NCBI GenBank assembly: GCA_018261905.1
Contig: JAGTRU010000010.1
Location: forward strand, 170,664 to 234,663
DNA: 64,000 nucleotides
Direction: 5' to 3'
DNA from: Pseudomonadota bacterium
GTDB lineage: Bacteria; Pseudomonadota; Gammaproteobacteria; Burkholderiales; Rhodocyclaceae
Both the position numbers and the translations under genes were made by a program. This document shows positions 25,252 to 35,380 of the stretch, piece by piece (positions within the stretch are counted from its first letter, which is position 1; the number at the start of each line of letters is the position of its first letter). The notes beneath the pieces were generated by a model that saw only the letters and a list, made by a program, of their open reading frames with translations, had not been told where the DNA came from and searched no databases.

Positions 25252-28200
25252 TCAGGCGGCATTCGGCCACAGCCCGTCGGCCAGCGTGGCCAGCACCTTG
25301 TCGAGCTGGCCGCCGAGCAGGGCGTCGAGGCGTTTGGCACCGCCGTCGCCGGCAAAGGCGCGATTGACGAATTGCTGGTCGATGACGACTTCGTGGTGCA
25401 GTTGCTTGGCCAGGCGATTCAGCCAGCTGCGTTGGGCGGTAGTCCAGTTGGTCAGGGCGTAGATACGCTGCATGGCCCGGCCGACGCGTTCCTCGAACGG
25501 GAGCAGGGCTTCGCCTAGGGCGGCCTGGCGGATGTAGCCGATGATGCTGGCGGCGATGTCCTGGTTGCTGCGGTTGCGCCAGGCGGTTTGCAGGCGGGCT
25601 TCGGAATAGCCGTGTTCGTCGAGGAGCAGGCGAACTTCGCGCAGTTGTTCGCGCGAGAGGTCTTTCGGACGGTTGACGACGACGGCCAGCGCGGCGGACT
25701 GGTTGAGCTGCTGCCGGATGAAGTGGTTGAAGCTGTCGAGGTAGTCTTCCGGCTTGCTGTAGTCGCCGTAGCTTTGTTCGCGGGCGAGCAGTTCGTCCGG
25801 GTGATCGGAAATGATCGGCTTGTAATTGCTGCCGGCGAGCAGGCGCACGCCTTCGATCTGGGCGGCCAGGCTTTTTTGCTGGTGCAGCCAGTCGACCGCG
25901 GCGGCCGCGCCGAGTTCGCGCAGGTGCTGGTGGAGCAGGGCGGGAGCGATGCCCCAGTGCTGTTCCAGTTCGTGCAGGCGGGTTTTGAGTTCGGGCTTCT
26001 TCCCGGCCTTGTGCGTGGCGTCGCGCAGCACGCGCATCAGTTTCTGGCCGATGGCGTCGAGCACGTCGTCGGCGTGCCGGCTGCTGGTCCGGTTGCCCGG
26101 GGCGCTGAAGCTGGCCGGGTTGGCGAGTTCGCCGAGCAACTGGTCGAGCGTGATGTTCGGGTCCTTGACCAGCGGCAGCATGGTGTTGACGGCCTGCAGC
26201 GTGCGGTAGATATCGACCGGGTCGTAGATGCGGAACACGGTCTTGCCGATTTCGTCGCAGCGCCGGGTGGCGCGGCCGATCATCTGCTCGTAGAGGATGC
26301 GCGAGCGGACGCGGCGCATGAAGACGAGATGGGCGATGCTCGGCACGTCGATGCCGGTGGTCAGCAGGTCGACGGTGATGGCGATGTTGGGATAGCGCTC
26401 GTTTTTGTAGCGCTTGATCAGCTTGTCGACCTTGTCGGCTTGGCCGGTGATCTTGTCGACGGCGGCCTGGTTGTAGTCGTCGCCGTAGATGTCCTTGAAG
26501 GCCTGGTTGAGCAGGCGCTTGACCATGTCGGCGTGGAGATCGGTGGCGCAGAAGATCAGCGTCTTTTCTTCGCCGAAAGGGTCGAGCTCGCGGGCCAGTT
26601 GCTCGCAGATGACGCGGTTGAAGTCTTCGTTGATGACGCGACGGTTGAAACTTTCGATGTCGAACTTGAGTTCGTCTTCGAGTTCGGACTGTTCGATTTC
26701 ACCGGTGCCGAGATCGATGGCGCTGACCTGTTCGCCCTTGGCGAATTTGATGCCGTGCTTGCCGAGCAGTGTTTCGTAGCGGATCGGCGGCTCGTGGTCG
26801 ATCAGCCAGTCGTCGGCGACGGCTTCGCGGTAGGAGTAGGTGTAGACCGGGCGGCCGAAGATGTCGCTGGTGTGCTTGGCCGGCGTGGCGGTGAGCGCGA
26901 TGCGGGCGGCGTCGAAGTAGTCGATGACGCGGCGGTAGGTGGACAGGTATTGGGCCTGGTCGCGGACCTGCAGTTCGCCTTCGGACATTTCCTGGTCGAG
27001 CGTGTAGCCGCGGTGCGCTTCGTCGATGATGATGCAATCGAACTCGTCGATGCCGGGCGGGTTGTCGCTTTGGAAAATGCGCTTGACCATGGCCTGCACG
27101 GTGGCGACCTGGACGCGAGTTTCGGCGGCCGCCGCCATGTCGCCCATCCGGGCGATGTTGTAGGCCTTGGAGAGCGGCAGGTTCTGTTCGAGCGCCGCTT
27201 CGTCGAAGTTTTCCTGCGCCTGCTGGCCGAGGGCGCTGCGGTCGACGAGGAAGAGGATGCGGCGGAAGCGTTCCGCTTTGAGGAAGCGGTAGATCAGGCC
27301 GATGATGGTGCGCGTCTTGCCGGTGCCGGTCGCCATGGCGAGCAGGCAGTTGTTCTGGCCGGCCGCCAGCGCTGCCTCGACGGCCTGGATGGCGCGTTCC
27401 TGGTAGTTGCGCAGGTGCAGGTAGGCAAAGCCTTCCTGCTGCAATTGGGCCTCGGCCGCGGCCTTGCTGCGCGTTAGCTGGTCGTGCAGGCCGTCCGGTG
27501 AGTGGAAGTCCTGCAGCGGCCGCGCCAGGTTGGCCGGGTGACGCAGGTCGCGGAACCAGGTGCCGCTCTGCTCGGCGAGTTGCGCCTGGTACGGTCGACT
27601 GTTGCTGGAATAGACAAATGGTACGGCGAAGCTGGCGCCCTGGCCGTCATTCCAGGCGCTGCTGCGGCCTTCGAGCTGCCAGGCCGGTTCGGCGTCGGCC
27701 AACTGGCGATAGCCGCGCGCGTAGCGTTCGGCCTGGGCAATCTTGCCGGCGACATTGGCGTTCTGGCGCTTGGCTTCGACTACGGCGAGCGGCGTCAGGC
27801 CGGCGAACAGGACATAGTCGGCGGCTTCCTTGCCCAGTGTCGGCCATTCGGCAATCGCCCGGTTTTTGCCCTTTTCCGGGCGTGCACCGTTGGCGTAGCT
27901 CAGTTGCTGGGTATCGGCCTCCCAGCCGGCGGCGAGCAATTGCTGGTCGATCAGGATGCGCGTCAATTCTTCGCTGAGGACCAGTTGCTGGCTCGCGACC
28001 TGGGTGCTGCGGCTGACTTGCGGTGCTGTTTTCGGGCTGTTGTCGAGTTGCTGTTGCAGGGCATGCAGGCGCTGTTCGAAGTCCTGCCGGACGCGGTCGA
28101 GCACGGCGGCCTGTTCTTCGGCCAGGCTTTGGTAGGTGCGGGCCTCGGCATCCATCTGGCTGGCAAGAACCGCGTATTCCTCCTTCTCGCGGGCGACCAG

Positions 28201-28719
28201 TGCGGCAAGCTGCTGCTTGCTGGCGAGGGCGGCGTTGCTTTCACCGAGTTCGGCCTGCAGCCGGGCGATTTCGCCTTGCAGTTCGCGCAGCGCCAGGCTG
28301 GGATCGCTGGGCGGCAGGAAGGTGCCGGGGCGAAAGCCGGCACCGGTTTTGCCGAAGGCGCGATGAAACCAGACGGCGAGTTCGCGCGCCAGCTTGAGGC
28401 CGTCCATCGCCTCCTTGTGGCGGGTGCGGAACTGGTGGGTTGCCTTGTTGCCCTCGATGCGCAGGGTATGGAACATGTTGCGCACCGTGAGGTCGAGGCC
28501 GATTTCACGATTGAGGCGGCCGAGCAGTTCAGCCTGCGAGGTTTCACTGTCGAAAGCGATGCCGGCGCGGGCGGCAAGGTCCTGAGCAAGCGCTTCGCCG
28601 AGCTGGCGCAGCTTGATCAGGGTGGTATTGGGATCGGCGGCGAAGACCTGTTCGGCGGTGCTGGCCAGTTGCAGGAAGACGGGGTCGTGCTCGGCGAGAA
28701 AGGCGAAATTGCTGGAAAT
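25252..28719 (-). CDS. hsdR: Type I restriction endonuclease subunit
   Basis: The sequence encodes a DUF4145-like N-terminus (SNFAFLAEHDPVFLQLA), a coiled-coil region, a nuclease motif ending VVEAKRQ, helicase motifs (ATGTGKT, IIDEAHRGY, LTATP, MIGRATRR) and an EcoEI-type C-terminal domain. The first ATG/GTG/TTG in frame is GTG at 28485, which would cut off a conserved part of the N-terminal domain. In-frame homology-like sequence continues to about 28719, where the codon is ATT, and a TAG stops the frame at 28753-28755. The start is therefore either a rare ATT or CTG codon, or has been damaged. It cuts unmodified DNA after translocation. Confidence 0.85.
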   Translation of the reverse strand: MSSNFAFLAEHDPVFLQLASTAEQVFAADPNTTLIKLRQLGEALAQDLAARAGIAFDSETSQAELLGRLNREIGLDLTVRNMFHTLRIEGNKATHQFRTRHKEAMDGLKLARELAVWFHRAFGKTGAGFRPGTFLPPSDPSLALRELQGEIARLQAELGESNAALASKQQLAALVAREKEEYAVLASQMDAEARTYQSLAEEQAAVLDRVRQDFEQRLHALQQQLDNSPKTAPQVSRSTQVASQQLVLSEELTRILIDQQLLAAGWEADTQQLSYANGARPEKGKNRAIAEWPTLGKEAADYVLFAGLTPLAVVEAKRQNANVAGKIAQAERYARGYRQLADAEPAWQLEGRSSAWNDGQGASFAVPFVYSSNSRPYQAQLAEQSGTWFRDLRHPANLARPLQDFHSPDGLHDQLTRSKAAAEAQLQQEGFAYLHLRNYQERAIQAVEAALAAGQNNCLLAMATGTGKTRTIIGLIYRFLKAERFRRILFLVDRSALGQQAQENFDEAALEQNLPLSKAYNIARMGDMAAAAETRVQVATVQAMVKRIFQSDNPPGIDEFDCIIIDEAHRGYTLDQEMSEGELQVRDQAQYLSTYRRVIDYFDAARIALTATPAKHTSDIFGRPVYTYSYREAVADDWLIDHEPPIRYETLLGKHGIKFAKGEQVSAIDLGTGEIEQSELEDELKFDIESFNRRVINEDFNRVICEQLARELDPFGEEKTLIFCATDLHADMVKRLLNQAFKDIYGDDYNQAAVDKITGQADKVDKLIKRYKNERYPNIAITVDLLTTGIDVPSIAHLVFMRRVRSRILYEQMIGRATRRCDEIGKTVFRIYDPVDIYRTLQAVNTMLPLVKDPNITLDQLLGELANPASFSAPGNRTSSRHADDVLDAIGQKLMRVLRDATHKAGKKPELKTRLHELEQHWGIAPALLHQHLRELGAAAAVDWLHQQKSLAAQIEGVRLLAGSNYKPIISDHPDELLAREQSYGDYSKPEDYLDSFNHFIRQQLNQSAALAVVVNRPKDLSREQLREVRLLLDEHGYSEARLQTAWRNRSNQDIAASIIGYIRQAALGEALLPFEERVGRAMQRIYALTNWTTAQRSWLNRLAKQLHHEVVIDQQFVNRAFAGDGGAKRLDALLGGQLDKVLATLADGLWPNAA

Positions 28720-28863
28720 GGTCAGGCCCCGGATGCTGTGGTGGTTGCTTGCCTATGGCATGGACGGGAATTTAACGCACTTTTGCTCTCTCCGGCCAGT
28801 CCTTTGGTCTGGCGGGGCCGCGGCGCGGTAAGATGCCGGCCACTTTTGTTGGCTCAACTTACC

Positions 28864-30183
28864 TTGAATACCTTGCAACAACTCCGCAATGGCGAACTGG
28901 CCGGCGCCCGCCGCCTGCAACTTGCTTGTGGTCTGACGGAATTCCCGCACGAGATCTTCACGCTCGCCGACTCGCTGGAAATCCTCGATCTTTCCGGCAA
29001 TGCGCTGACGGCGCTGCCCGACGATCTGCCGCGCTTGCATCGGCTGCGCGTGATTTTCTGCTCCGGTAATCCGTTTGCCGAATTGCCGGCCGTGCTCGGG
29101 CGTTGCCCGCAGCTCGAAATGCTCGGCTTCAAGTCCTGCCGGATCGAGTCGGTGCCGGCCGCCGCCTTGCCGGAAAAGCTGCGCTGGCTGATCCTGACCG
29201 ATAATCAGGTTGCCGAGCTACCGCCCGAAATCGGCCAGTGCACGCGGTTGCAAAAACTCATGCTGGCCGGCAACCGGCTGACGGCTTTGCCGGCGGAACT
29301 GGCCGAATGTCGCAATCTCGAACTGCTGCGCATCGCGGCCAACCAGCTGACGGTTTTGCCCGACTGGCTGTTTTCGCTGCCGCGCCTTTCCTGGCTGGCC
29401 TATGCCGGTAATCCCTTCTGCGCCAAGCTGCCCATCGTGGCGGTCGAGCCCATCGACTGGGCGCAACTGACGCTCGGCGAAAAGCTCGGCGAGGGCGCTT
29501 CCGGCATCATCCATCGCGCCGAGTGGCAGGCTGACGAGGCAAGCAAGCCGGTGGCCGTCAAACTGTTCAAGGGCACGCTGACCAGCGACGGCCTGCCGCA
29601 GAGCGAAATGCACGCCTGCCTGGCGGCCGGGGAACATCCCAATTTGATCCCGGTGCTCGGCCGCGTTGCCGAACATCCGGGCGAGGTCGACGGGTTGGTC
29701 ATGGCGCTGATCGGCCATGGCTTCAAAAACCTGGCCGGGCCGCCCAGTCTGGATTCCTGTACGCGCGATATCTATGCCGCCGATGCCGCCTTCAGCCTGG
29801 ATGCCGCGCTACGTCTGGCGCACGGCATTGCGGCCGCAGCCCGCCATCTGCACGCGCAGGGCATCACACATGGCGACCTGTACGCCCACAACATCCTGCA
29901 TCTGGCCGACGGAGCGGCGCTGCTTGGCGATTTTGGCGCCGCTTCACCGGTTGACCAGGATGATGCGGCGCAGGCGCTGGCTTTGGAACGCATCGAGGTA
30001 CGCGCTTTCGGCTGTCTGCTTGAGGAATTGCTCGCCCGTTGCCGGCCGGTGGGCAACGGCGCAGAAACGATCCAAATGCTGGCCGACCTGCAGGTGCGTT
30101 GTGCCGCCGAAATTCTCGAACGCCGGCCGCTGTTTACCGAGATCGTAGCGGCTTTGGCTCAAATCCTTGCCAAGGCCGCCTGA
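28864..30183 (+). CDS. Leucine-rich repeat protein kinase
   Basis: 439 residues from TTG 28864; TTG 28849 is also possible and no strong ribosome site is visible. About seven LRR units fill residues 15-185 (LEILDLSGNALTALPDDL is typical). A eukaryotic-like kinase domain follows, with Gly loop GEKLGEGASG (205-214), VAVK Lys233, HGDLYAHN (336-343) and DFG (356-358), so all catalytic residues are present. It lies between hsdR (divergent) and jetD (convergent, overlapping by 25 bases). An LRR sensor fused to a kinase fits a signalling or defence role, but the target is unknown. There is no membrane segment. Confidence 0.88.
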   Translation: MNTLQQLRNGELAGARRLQLACGLTEFPHEIFTLADSLEILDLSGNALTALPDDLPRLHRLRVIFCSGNPFAELPAVLGRCPQLEMLGFKSCRIESVPAAALPEKLRWLILTDNQVAELPPEIGQCTRLQKLMLAGNRLTALPAELAECRNLELLRIAANQLTVLPDWLFSLPRLSWLAYAGNPFCAKLPIVAVEPIDWAQLTLGEKLGEGASGIIHRAEWQADEASKPVAVKLFKGTLTSDGLPQSEMHACLAAGEHPNLIPVLGRVAEHPGEVDGLVMALIGHGFKNLAGPPSLDSCTRDIYAADAAFSLDAALRLAHGIAAAARHLHAQGITHGDLYAHNILHLADGAALLGDFGAASPVDQDDAAQALALERIEVRAFGCLLEELLARCRPVGNGAETIQMLADLQVRCAAEILERRPLFTEIVAALAQILAKAA

Positions 30184-31343
30184 AGCTGCCCGAAGGCGAT
30201 TCTTTCTTGTTCCAGCCGTAAATTCTTGCCGAGCCGGTTGTCGCGCAGGTCGTCGTAAAGCGCTTGTTCGTCGGGTGTCAGGTGGCGGAGTTGGCGTTGC
30301 TGCGGCAGCGGTTCGTCGCCCCAGAGTTCGCTATGGGCAAGGAAGCTTGAGCGGTCCATGAGCAAGGATTCGACGTGCGGAAAATGGCTGCGCAGTTCGT
30401 CGAGAATGGCGAAACCGTGGGTGTCGATATCGCCCCAGTAGTGAATCCGGCAGTCGTGTAGCCAGGCGGTGCCGGACAGGGCGGCAAAACCGTAGCCGGC
30501 GCCAAAGATGAGCAGGGCGTTGGGGATGGCCGGGAAGGCGAGAAAATTGGTTTCGTTTTCGGTGATGAAAACATGTTCTGTCGTTTGGCCGAGGCGGGCG
30601 AAGCTGGCCGCATCGAGTGTCAGATCGGCCTGTGCCAGTCCGGGAAAGGGCGAGCGGGCGGGATCGAGCCAGCGCAGACGGATCCGTTCGGGTTTGTCGA
30701 GAAAGCCGTAGCGACGGTTGAACTGGCTGAGGCCGCTGGCGCTGGTGTCGATGCAATCTTCTGGCAGTAGGCGGTCGAGCAATTCGCCGAGCACGCCGCG
30801 CTGGGCTTCGACGAACTTGCTGTGCACGCCGGGAATGTCCATCTGGCGCAGGTAGATGCCGGGGCGTGGGTGGGCGAGCAGCCAGTCGACGACGTCGAGC
30901 AGTCGTGGCCAATCCTCCGCCAGTTCGAGGGCACGCAGCGGGCGTTTGGCCAGCCAGGCGAGCAGTTTGGGGTGGCGGACGGCGGTCGACGTGCTGATTT
31001 GCGCAAAAAGGCGGGCTTCCTTCTGTTTGCCGAGCAGGGCGACGGCGCTGAGCGCATCATCGAGCCAGACTGCTGCCGGCAGGCTGTTCTGGCCGAAAAC
31101 CTGATGCCGGAAGTCGCGCATTTCCAGCCGTAGATGCGGCATGGCGCGCAATTGCTGGCTCCACTCCCGGGCGGCGGCGAAGTGGTCGCGCAGTTGGTTG
31201 GCACTCGGCGTCTTCAGCGTCAGGCGGCGGGGAAAAGTCGTTTCGACGCCGGCTTCAAGCGGGAGCTGGGCGGTCAGGATGTCGCCCCTGTCCCACCAGC
31301 GTTGCACCTGCTGGCGCAGATCGGCCGGTGTACTCCACTTCAT
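30159..31343 (-). CDS. jetD: Wadjet system nuclease subunit JetD
   Basis: 394 residues: an N-terminal DUF3322-type domain and a C-terminal DUF2220/TOPRIM-like domain with [14 protein letters not shown], the acidic cluster expected for metal-dependent DNA cleavage. It is the last gene of the jetABCD operon and overlaps jetC by four bases. In Wadjet, JetD cuts small circular DNA that the SMC-like JetABC motor has engaged, and so limits plasmid transformation. All four subunits are intact here. Confidence 0.93.
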   Translation of the reverse strand: MKWSTPADLRQQVQRWWDRGDILTAQLPLEAGVETTFPRRLTLKTPSANQLRDHFAAAREWSQQLRAMPHLRLEMRDFRHQVFGQNSLPAAVWLDDALSAVALLGKQKEARLFAQISTSTAVRHPKLLAWLAKRPLRALELAEDWPRLLDVVDWLLAHPRPGIYLRQMDIPGVHSKFVEAQRGVLGELLDRLLPEDCIDTSASGLSQFNRRYGFLDKPERIRLRWLDPARSPFPGLAQADLTLDAASFARLGQTTEHVFITENETNFLAFPAIPNALLIFGAGYGFAALSGTAWLHDCRIHYWGDIDTHGFAILDELRSHFPHVESLLMDRSSFLAHSELWGDEPLPQQRQLRHLTPDEQALYDDLRDNRLGKNLRLEQERIAFGQLQAALARI

Positions 31344-34300
31344 CCGGCCAGCCTCGCCTTTTCTTCGCGGTAGGCTTCGATGGAGAGATTGCGGAGCTTC
31401 GAGTCGCGGCCGTTTTCGTTATGGACGAAGCCGACGCTGGCCACGTAGGGTTCGATGATGTGGATTTTCTGCAACGGCGTGACGATCAAGAGTTGCAGAT
31501 TTAGCTGGGCGAACAGTTTCAGGCCGTATTGCGCCGATTCGTCGGAGCCGCGCCCGAAGGCCTCGTCGATGACGACGAAACGGAAAGAGCGCGAACGCAC
31601 CGCCCCCCATTCCAGCCCGAACTGGTAGGCCAGACTGGCGGCAAGGATGGTGTAGGCGAGCTTTTCCTTCTGGCCGCCGGATTTGCCGCCGGAGTCGGAA
31701 TAGTGCTCGTGTTCCGTGCCGTCTTCGCGCCAACGCTCGCTGGCCCCGAAAATGAACCAGTTGCGCACATCAGTGACTTTGGCGGTCCACCGTCGGTCGA
31801 GTTCGGATTGCCCGTCGCGGCCACGAAAGCGGTCGATGATGCGCTTCACCTGGAGAAACTTGTTTTCCGAATACTGGGCGTCATCCGAGCCGCTGATGGC
31901 GTTTTCGGTGCAGGCGCGCAGTTCGCCCTGGAAGTCGCGAATGTCGGCATCCGGGCTGGGCTGCGCTTCGAGGACGATGAAACGGCCGGGGTTGTAATCG
32001 ATCTGGGTCAGCGACTGGTTGATCAGCGTGATGCGGTCGCGGATTTCCTCACGCTCGCGGGCCAGTTGCGCGTTGAAATTGGCAATCTCGTTGATGGTAT
32101 TGACGTTGAGCAGATCCTTGAAACTGGCTTCGAAGCGCGGCAGGTCGTCGGTCTTCAGTTTGTCGAGCAGTTTTTCGTACTCGAAGGCGGCTTCGACGCT
32201 GGCGTCGATGTCCGCCGTTTCCAGCTTGAATTCTTCCTTGAAGGCCGCCATCGCCTTGATGATCTTCTCGGCGAGTCGGCTCAGGGCGCGGGTTTCCGCA
32301 TCGATCCGGGCTTGCAGCCAGTCGCGCATGTCGCGTTCGCGGTTGTCGCAGGATTCGACCGTCAGTTGGTGCTCGCCGAGGGCTTCACTGCGCAGGGGGT
32401 CGAGTTCGAGCGCGGCTTGTGTCACTTCCTGGGCCGGCAGGCTGGCGACGATCTCGCGGGCCTGGCTGGCGAGTTCTTCGGCGGCTTCGCGTTTGGCGCG
32501 CACGCCGCCGCGTTCATCGCTTTTTTCGCGAATCGCGCTTTCACTTTCGGCGAGCGCCGTCTGCGCCAGGGCAAGGCGTTCGCCCAGTTGTTTGAGCTGA
32601 TCGGAGGCGCTTTCCAGCGCCCGTTTTTCGTCGCTCAGACGGGCAATCTCGCTGGCGACGGTCGACCAGTCGATTTCCCGGAAATCGTTGAAAATTTCCA
32701 GTTTCGACAGGGCTTCAAGGCGCCCGGCCAGCGCCGAACGCTCTTTCTGCAAGCCGCTGATCTGCCCGGCCACGGCAGCGAGGCGAATTTCCAGTTGCCG
32801 CGTCTGGTCCCGGAGTGCGGCGATCTTGGCCGTGTTGCTCCAGCCCAGCACATAGCGGCTGCGGTCGTCGAGGCGGTGCCGGTCGTCTTTCTCGTGGCGT
32901 TCACCGGGTGCCTTGATCTGCCCGGCGCGGGTGATGGCGCGGGTTTCGCGGCGGAACTGCTCCGGTGTCGCGCAGCAAGCGACATTGAAGCGCTGCGCCA
33001 GCTCGTGTTCCAGCCAGTCGTAAAACGGCGAATCGGGCTTGATCGAGAGCTTGCGGGCCAGCGAATCGCGGTGCAGTTCGGGCAATTCGCCGCGCTTGCC
33101 GGTGGTGCGCACCCGGTAATAGACCAGACGGCCGCGCAGGTGCGTGCGATCCACCCAGTCGGCGACGGCAGCGTAGTGCGCATCGGGCACCAGCAGGGAA
33201 AGACCGAAACTGCGCATCAGGCGCTCGGCGGCGCCTTCCCAGTCGCGCTCTTCCTCCCGCACCTGGACCAGTTCGCCGGCAAACGGCATATCGTCTTCGT
33301 CGAGTTTCAGCGCTTCGCACAAAGCCGTACGCAGGGCGATCTGTTCGGCCGTGATGTTGCTGCGCCGGCTTTTCAGGCTGAGGATTTCGCCGCTCAGCGC
33401 ATCGTGTTCCAGCTTGCCCTGGCGCAGGTTGACGCCTTGTTCGGTCAGCGCATTCTGGATTTCTGCTTCCCGACCGCGCACTTCTTCGAGGCGCTCGACC
33501 AGTTGGCCACGCTGGCTGGTGAAAGCGGCTTCGTCGGTGGCGCCGGTTTCGCCGAGCTTGCCGACGAGTTCAGCGTAGAGCCCGGCTTTCTGTTGGCGCC
33601 GATTGCGTTCCTGTTCGAGCCGGCCGATTTCGTTGGCCAGGCGTTCAAGGCGGTCGCCGCCGTTGTCGGCGATGGCCTGTTTGAGTTCGTTGATGTCGCG
33701 CTGTTGGGCGAGGCGTTTGTCTTCCAGACCCTGGATGTGCGCGTCCAGCCTGGCGCAGTCGTCGGCCAGCTTGCCCAGACGCTTGTCGAGCAGGCCGAGT
33801 TTCAGGCCGGCGAAGTAGGGACGCAGCCATTCGCGCGCCTGGCGCAACTGGTCGATGGCCTGCTGCAAAGCCCTGTGGCGGCCGCAATCGGCGATCAACG
33901 GCGTGAGCAGTTCGAGCTGTCGCTTGGCCGCCAGCACCGCCCGATGCGCCCGGTTCAAGTCGTCGAAATGGCCGATCAGCGCGGCGATGCGCGGTGCGAC
34001 ATCGAACGCTTCGAGCATGTGGCTGCGCACGAAATCGGTCAGGTTGCCGACCGATTTCATCGACACCGTCTGGTGGAACAGTTCCAGCGCCTGCTCGCTT
34101 TCAATGCCGAAGCGGCGCCGGAACCAGGCGCCGTAACGCGGGAAACTGTCCTCGATCTCGGCACCTTGGCTACGCAAGCGTTTGCGCAACTGGGCGATGT
34201 CGCTGCCGAAATTGGCGAAATCGCTGGCGATACTCAGGTCGCGCTCGGCCCCGACGAAAAAACGGGCCGGTTGGCCTTGCGCTTCCTTGAGCCAGAAAAC

Positions 34301-34723
34301 CTGGGCCAGCGTCACCGTCTGGTCATAACCGGCATTGTGGAAGATGCCGAGAATCACCGAGTAACTGTTGGCATCGCGCAAGCTGACCGGTTTCGAAGAA
34401 CCGGTAATCTCGTTGCGCTCTGACTTGTAATGGCCGAGCACGTAGGACCGCAACGACCGCTCCCGCGCATCGGCCCCCGCCGCCTTGTTGTAGGCGATGC
34501 GTTGGGCGGGCACGAGCAGGGTGGTGATGGCATCGACCAGGGTCGATTTGCCGGAACCGATATCGCCGGTCAGTAGACTGTTCCGGCCATCAAGCAGGAG
34601 CGTCCACACGCGCTGGTCAAAAGTGCCCCAGTTGAGGACTTCCAGGCGTTGCAGGCGAAAACCGGAGAGGGTGTCGTCGGCGGTAAAGTCGAGGCCGAGG
34701 TTGGGGGAGGCGAGATTACTCAT
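31340..34723 (-). CDS. jetC: Wadjet SMC-like ATPase JetC
   Basis: 1127 residues from ATG 34723; ATGs at 34729 and 34747 are possible but lie deeper in jetB. Walker A ([13 protein letters not shown]) is near residue 55. Long coiled-coil arms fill the middle, and near the C-terminus lie the ABC signature [14 protein letters not shown] and Walker [14 protein letters not shown]. This is the MukB-like motor of the Wadjet complex, thought to extrude DNA loops and sense small circles. It is cotranslated with jetB upstream and jetD downstream. Confidence 0.94.
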   Translation of the reverse strand: MSNLASPNLGLDFTADDTLSGFRLQRLEVLNWGTFDQRVWTLLLDGRNSLLTGDIGSGKSTLVDAITTLLVPAQRIAYNKAAGADARERSLRSYVLGHYKSERNEITGSSKPVSLRDANSYSVILGIFHNAGYDQTVTLAQVFWLKEAQGQPARFFVGAERDLSIASDFANFGSDIAQLRKRLRSQGAEIEDSFPRYGAWFRRRFGIESEQALELFHQTVSMKSVGNLTDFVRSHMLEAFDVAPRIAALIGHFDDLNRAHRAVLAAKRQLELLTPLIADCGRHRALQQAIDQLRQAREWLRPYFAGLKLGLLDKRLGKLADDCARLDAHIQGLEDKRLAQQRDINELKQAIADNGGDRLERLANEIGRLEQERNRRQQKAGLYAELVGKLGETGATDEAAFTSQRGQLVERLEEVRGREAEIQNALTEQGVNLRQGKLEHDALSGEILSLKSRRSNITAEQIALRTALCEALKLDEDDMPFAGELVQVREEERDWEGAAERLMRSFGLSLLVPDAHYAAVADWVDRTHLRGRLVYYRVRTTGKRGELPELHRDSLARKLSIKPDSPFYDWLEHELAQRFNVACCATPEQFRRETRAITRAGQIKAPGERHEKDDRHRLDDRSRYVLGWSNTAKIAALRDQTRQLEIRLAAVAGQISGLQKERSALAGRLEALSKLEIFNDFREIDWSTVASEIARLSDEKRALESASDQLKQLGERLALAQTALAESESAIREKSDERGGVRAKREAAEELASQAREIVASLPAQEVTQAALELDPLRSEALGEHQLTVESCDNRERDMRDWLQARIDAETRALSRLAEKIIKAMAAFKEEFKLETADIDASVEAAFEYEKLLDKLKTDDLPRFEASFKDLLNVNTINEIANFNAQLAREREEIRDRITLINQSLTQIDYNPGRFIVLEAQPSPDADIRDFQGELRACTENAISGSDDAQYSENKFLQVKRIIDRFRGRDGQSELDRRWTAKVTDVRNWFIFGASERWREDGTEHEHYSDSGGKSGGQKEKLAYTILAASLAYQFGLEWGAVRSRSFRFVVIDEAFGRGSDESAQYGLKLFAQLNLQLLIVTPLQKIHIIEPYVASVGFVHNENGRDSKLRNLSIEAYREEKARLAG

Positions 34724-35378
34724 CTTCATTTTCTTTGGTTTCGCCATTCAACTGGCTGCGATACTCGCCCAGCCGGGCATCAAACTCCGCCAGCCACTGC
34801 GCGTCGACAAAAGCCTTGAGAATGCGCCTGACCTCGAAATTTCCTCCGCCCACCGCGCTGCCCCCGGCCGCCGGTTTTAGCCGGCGCAAAAAGCCGAGGT
34901 CGACGATCTTGTTGATGTGGCTGTCGATCTGGTCGATCAGGCGGGCTTCGTTGCTGCTTTCCGGGAGGAAGAGGCGGAGCAGTTCGACGATTTCGTCGCG
35001 GGCCAGGATCAGCCGGGTTTGTTCGCCGCTGGCGTCGAATTCGGCCAGTTTCTTGCGCAGCAGGGCGAGCAGCAGGCTGACCGGGAAGGAGAGTGGGCGG
35101 CGGGCGATCAGGCGCGGCAGTTTGTCGGCTGGGCCGCCATCTTCCGCCTCGATTTCCGGTCGAGCGCGCAGGAAGGCATAGCCCTCGGCTTCGTCGAGCA
35201 CCAGTTCCAGGCCGAGCACTGCGATATGGTCGCGGACGCGTGCTTGCAACTGGATCAGCGCATTCCACAGTTGGGCATCGTTTTCGAGATAGAGCACGCC
35301 TTTGAGCAGGCTGATGACGAGGCTGGAAAGCGCGTTGGCGCTGGGCGGGGATGGAGCTTCGCTGGGGTTTTCGCTCAT
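34716..35378 (-). CDS. jetB: Wadjet subunit JetB (DUF4194, MukE-like)
   Basis: 220 residues. A mixed helical protein with segments typical of DUF4194/MukE-like winged-helix subunits ([43 protein letters not shown]). It lies between the kleisin-like JetA and the SMC-like JetC, 2 bases after jetA stops, and bridges them in the complex. The C-terminal tail is acidic. Confidence 0.9.
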   Translation of the reverse strand: MSENPSEAPSPPSANALSSLVISLLKGVLYLENDAQLWNALIQLQARVRDHIAVLGLELVLDEAEGYAFLRARPEIEAEDGGPADKLPRLIARRPLSFPVSLLLALLRKKLAEFDASGEQTRLILARDEIVELLRLFLPESSNEARLIDQIDSHINKIVDLGFLRRLKPAAGGSAVGGGNFEVRRILKAFVDAQWLAEFDARLGEYRSQLNGETKENEDE

Positions 35379-35380
35379 CG

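Noticed and set aside
27502..28863. Long open frame upstream of and in frame with the LRR kinase
   Set aside because: It lies antisense to the hsdR 5' half. The residues there have no domain and the kinase homology begins at about 28864, so only the last part is a gene.
31529..34423. 964-codon open frame opposite jetC
   Set aside because: It is the mirror of a GC-rich coding frame. jetC has complete SMC motifs, while the antisense product is low-complexity and unlike any domain.
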